Assembly (NCBI RefSeq): GCF_014773435.2
Contig: NZ_JACXAG020000001.1
Location: forward strand, 558,001-622,000
DNA from: Polycladospora coralii
GTDB taxonomy: Bacteria; Bacillota; Bacilli; Thermoactinomycetales; Thermoactinomycetaceae
Length of the DNA: 64,000 nt
Direction of reading: 5' to 3'
Shown here piece by piece: positions 63,809 through 64,000 of this stretch. Position numbers and translations under genes: made by a program. The first letter of the stretch is position 1. The number at the start of each line of letters is the position of its first letter. The notes below the pieces were generated by a model. The model did not search any database and was not told where the DNA came from. It worked only from the letters and a program-made list of their open reading frames with translations.

Positions 63809-63897
63809 TGGTGCCGAGGGTCGGACTTGAACCGACACGGTAGTTACCTACCGCAGGATTTTAAGTCCTGTGCGTCTGCCTATTCCGCCACCCCGGC
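63809..63897 (-). tRNA. tRNA-Leu (UAA)
   Basis: An 89-nt type II tRNA with encoded CCA. Acceptor GCCGGGG pairs with CCTCGGC; the anticodon loop reads ACTTAAAATC in context, giving UAA; a long variable arm (GCGGTAGGTAACTACCGT) and T-arm GGTTCAAGTCC are present. Confidence 0.95.
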
Positions 63898-63906
63898 AGG
63901 AGTATT

Positions 63907-63981
63907 TGGAGCGGAAGACGGGATTCGAACCCGCGACCCTCGCCTTGGCAAGGCGATGCTCTACCCCTGAGCCACTTCCGC
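63907..63981 (-). tRNA. tRNA-Gly (GCC)
   Basis: A 75-nt tRNA with encoded CCA: acceptor GCGGAAG pairs CTTCCGC, anticodon arm CGCCTTGCCAAGGCG (anticodon GCC), T-loop GGTTCGAATCC. It lies 9 nt upstream of tRNA-Leu in the direction of transcription. Confidence 0.97.
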
Positions 63982-63983
63982 AA

Positions 63984-64000
63984 TGGTGGTTCGGGACGGA
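63984..64000 (-). tRNA. Partial tRNA, 3' end only
   Basis: The window ends in TCCGTCCCGAACCACCA read on the minus strand, two bases from tRNA-Gly: probably the T-arm end, acceptor strand and CCA of another tRNA. The amino acid cannot be determined from this end. Confidence 0.55.

Overview
The window comes from the chromosome of an endospore-forming, low-GC Gram-positive bacterium of the order Bacillales. Three things point there: Bacillus-type gene order (yqeG-yqeH-aroE-nadD-yqeK-rsfS; pheS-pheT-zapA-cvpA; infC-rpmI-rplT), spore genes (sspI, a SleB-type cortex hydrolase, ytxC, a CgeB-like glycosyltransferase, a YjcZ-like micropeptide), and a T-box and an L20-type leader. A futalosine-pathway gene (mqnC) instead of the classical menaquinone route would fit a lineage such as Thermoactinomycetaceae, but that placement is an inference.

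Layout. 1-4.1 kb: ribosome-assembly and metabolism cluster on the minus strand. 4.2-14.3 kb: transporters, small orphans, a CgeB-like gene, mutS2 and sleB with a sigma-G-like promoter. 14.4-28.8 kb: an unusual biosynthetic operon. 29-34 kb: accessory island with a VOC protein, a TnpB remnant, an orphan CRISPR mini-array, and an SF1 helicase paired with a small protein that shares a sequence motif with it. 34-39.6 kb: polX, a DUF420 membrane protein, pnuC-nadR NAD salvage, a methyltransferase. 39.7-44 kb: a large SF1 helicase with a C-terminal nuclease-like domain. 44.3-54.4 kb: a secreted orphan, then cvpA, zapA, pheT, pheS, an rRNA methyltransferase, ktrA, sspI, an M42 peptidase and bdbC/bdbD. 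54.5-58.7 kb: a thermolysin-family protease, a decayed second copy, a MarR regulator and IS200/IS605-like debris. 58.8-64 kb: rplT-rpmI-infC, ytxC, mqnC and tRNA genes.

The most notable content is the 14-gene minus-strand unit from 28323 to 14365. Its first gene encodes a 162-residue protein that is almost entirely 27 consecutive Lys-led, Ala-rich pentads (KAxAA/KAADA) behind a short leader-like N-terminus. Behind it, with overlaps or very short gaps, come two KAS III-type enzymes with an intact Cys, two KAS-fold proteins that appear to lack it, an acyl carrier protein, an ATP-grasp ligase, a PLP decarboxylase, a truncated and a full acyl-CoA dehydrogenase, a MATE exporter, an LpxL/HtrB-like acyltransferase and an M16 peptidase pair (one active, one lacking the zinc motif). 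The ACP, ATP-grasp and decarboxylase trio resembles the BtrI/BtrJ/BtrK logic of butirosin side-chain synthesis. My working model is a peptide/acyl hybrid pathway: an amino-acyl-ACP is made, decarboxylated and elongated, transferred to a peptide (possibly Lys side chains of the repeat protein), cut by the M16 pair and exported by MATE. The order of steps and the product are inference.

A second possible new system is the helicase and small helical protein at 30.5-33.8 kb. The helicase C-terminus and the small protein N-terminus carry the same 24-residue stretch, with 15 identical positions. This is the arrangement expected of a sensor and effector that recognise each other by a shared motif.
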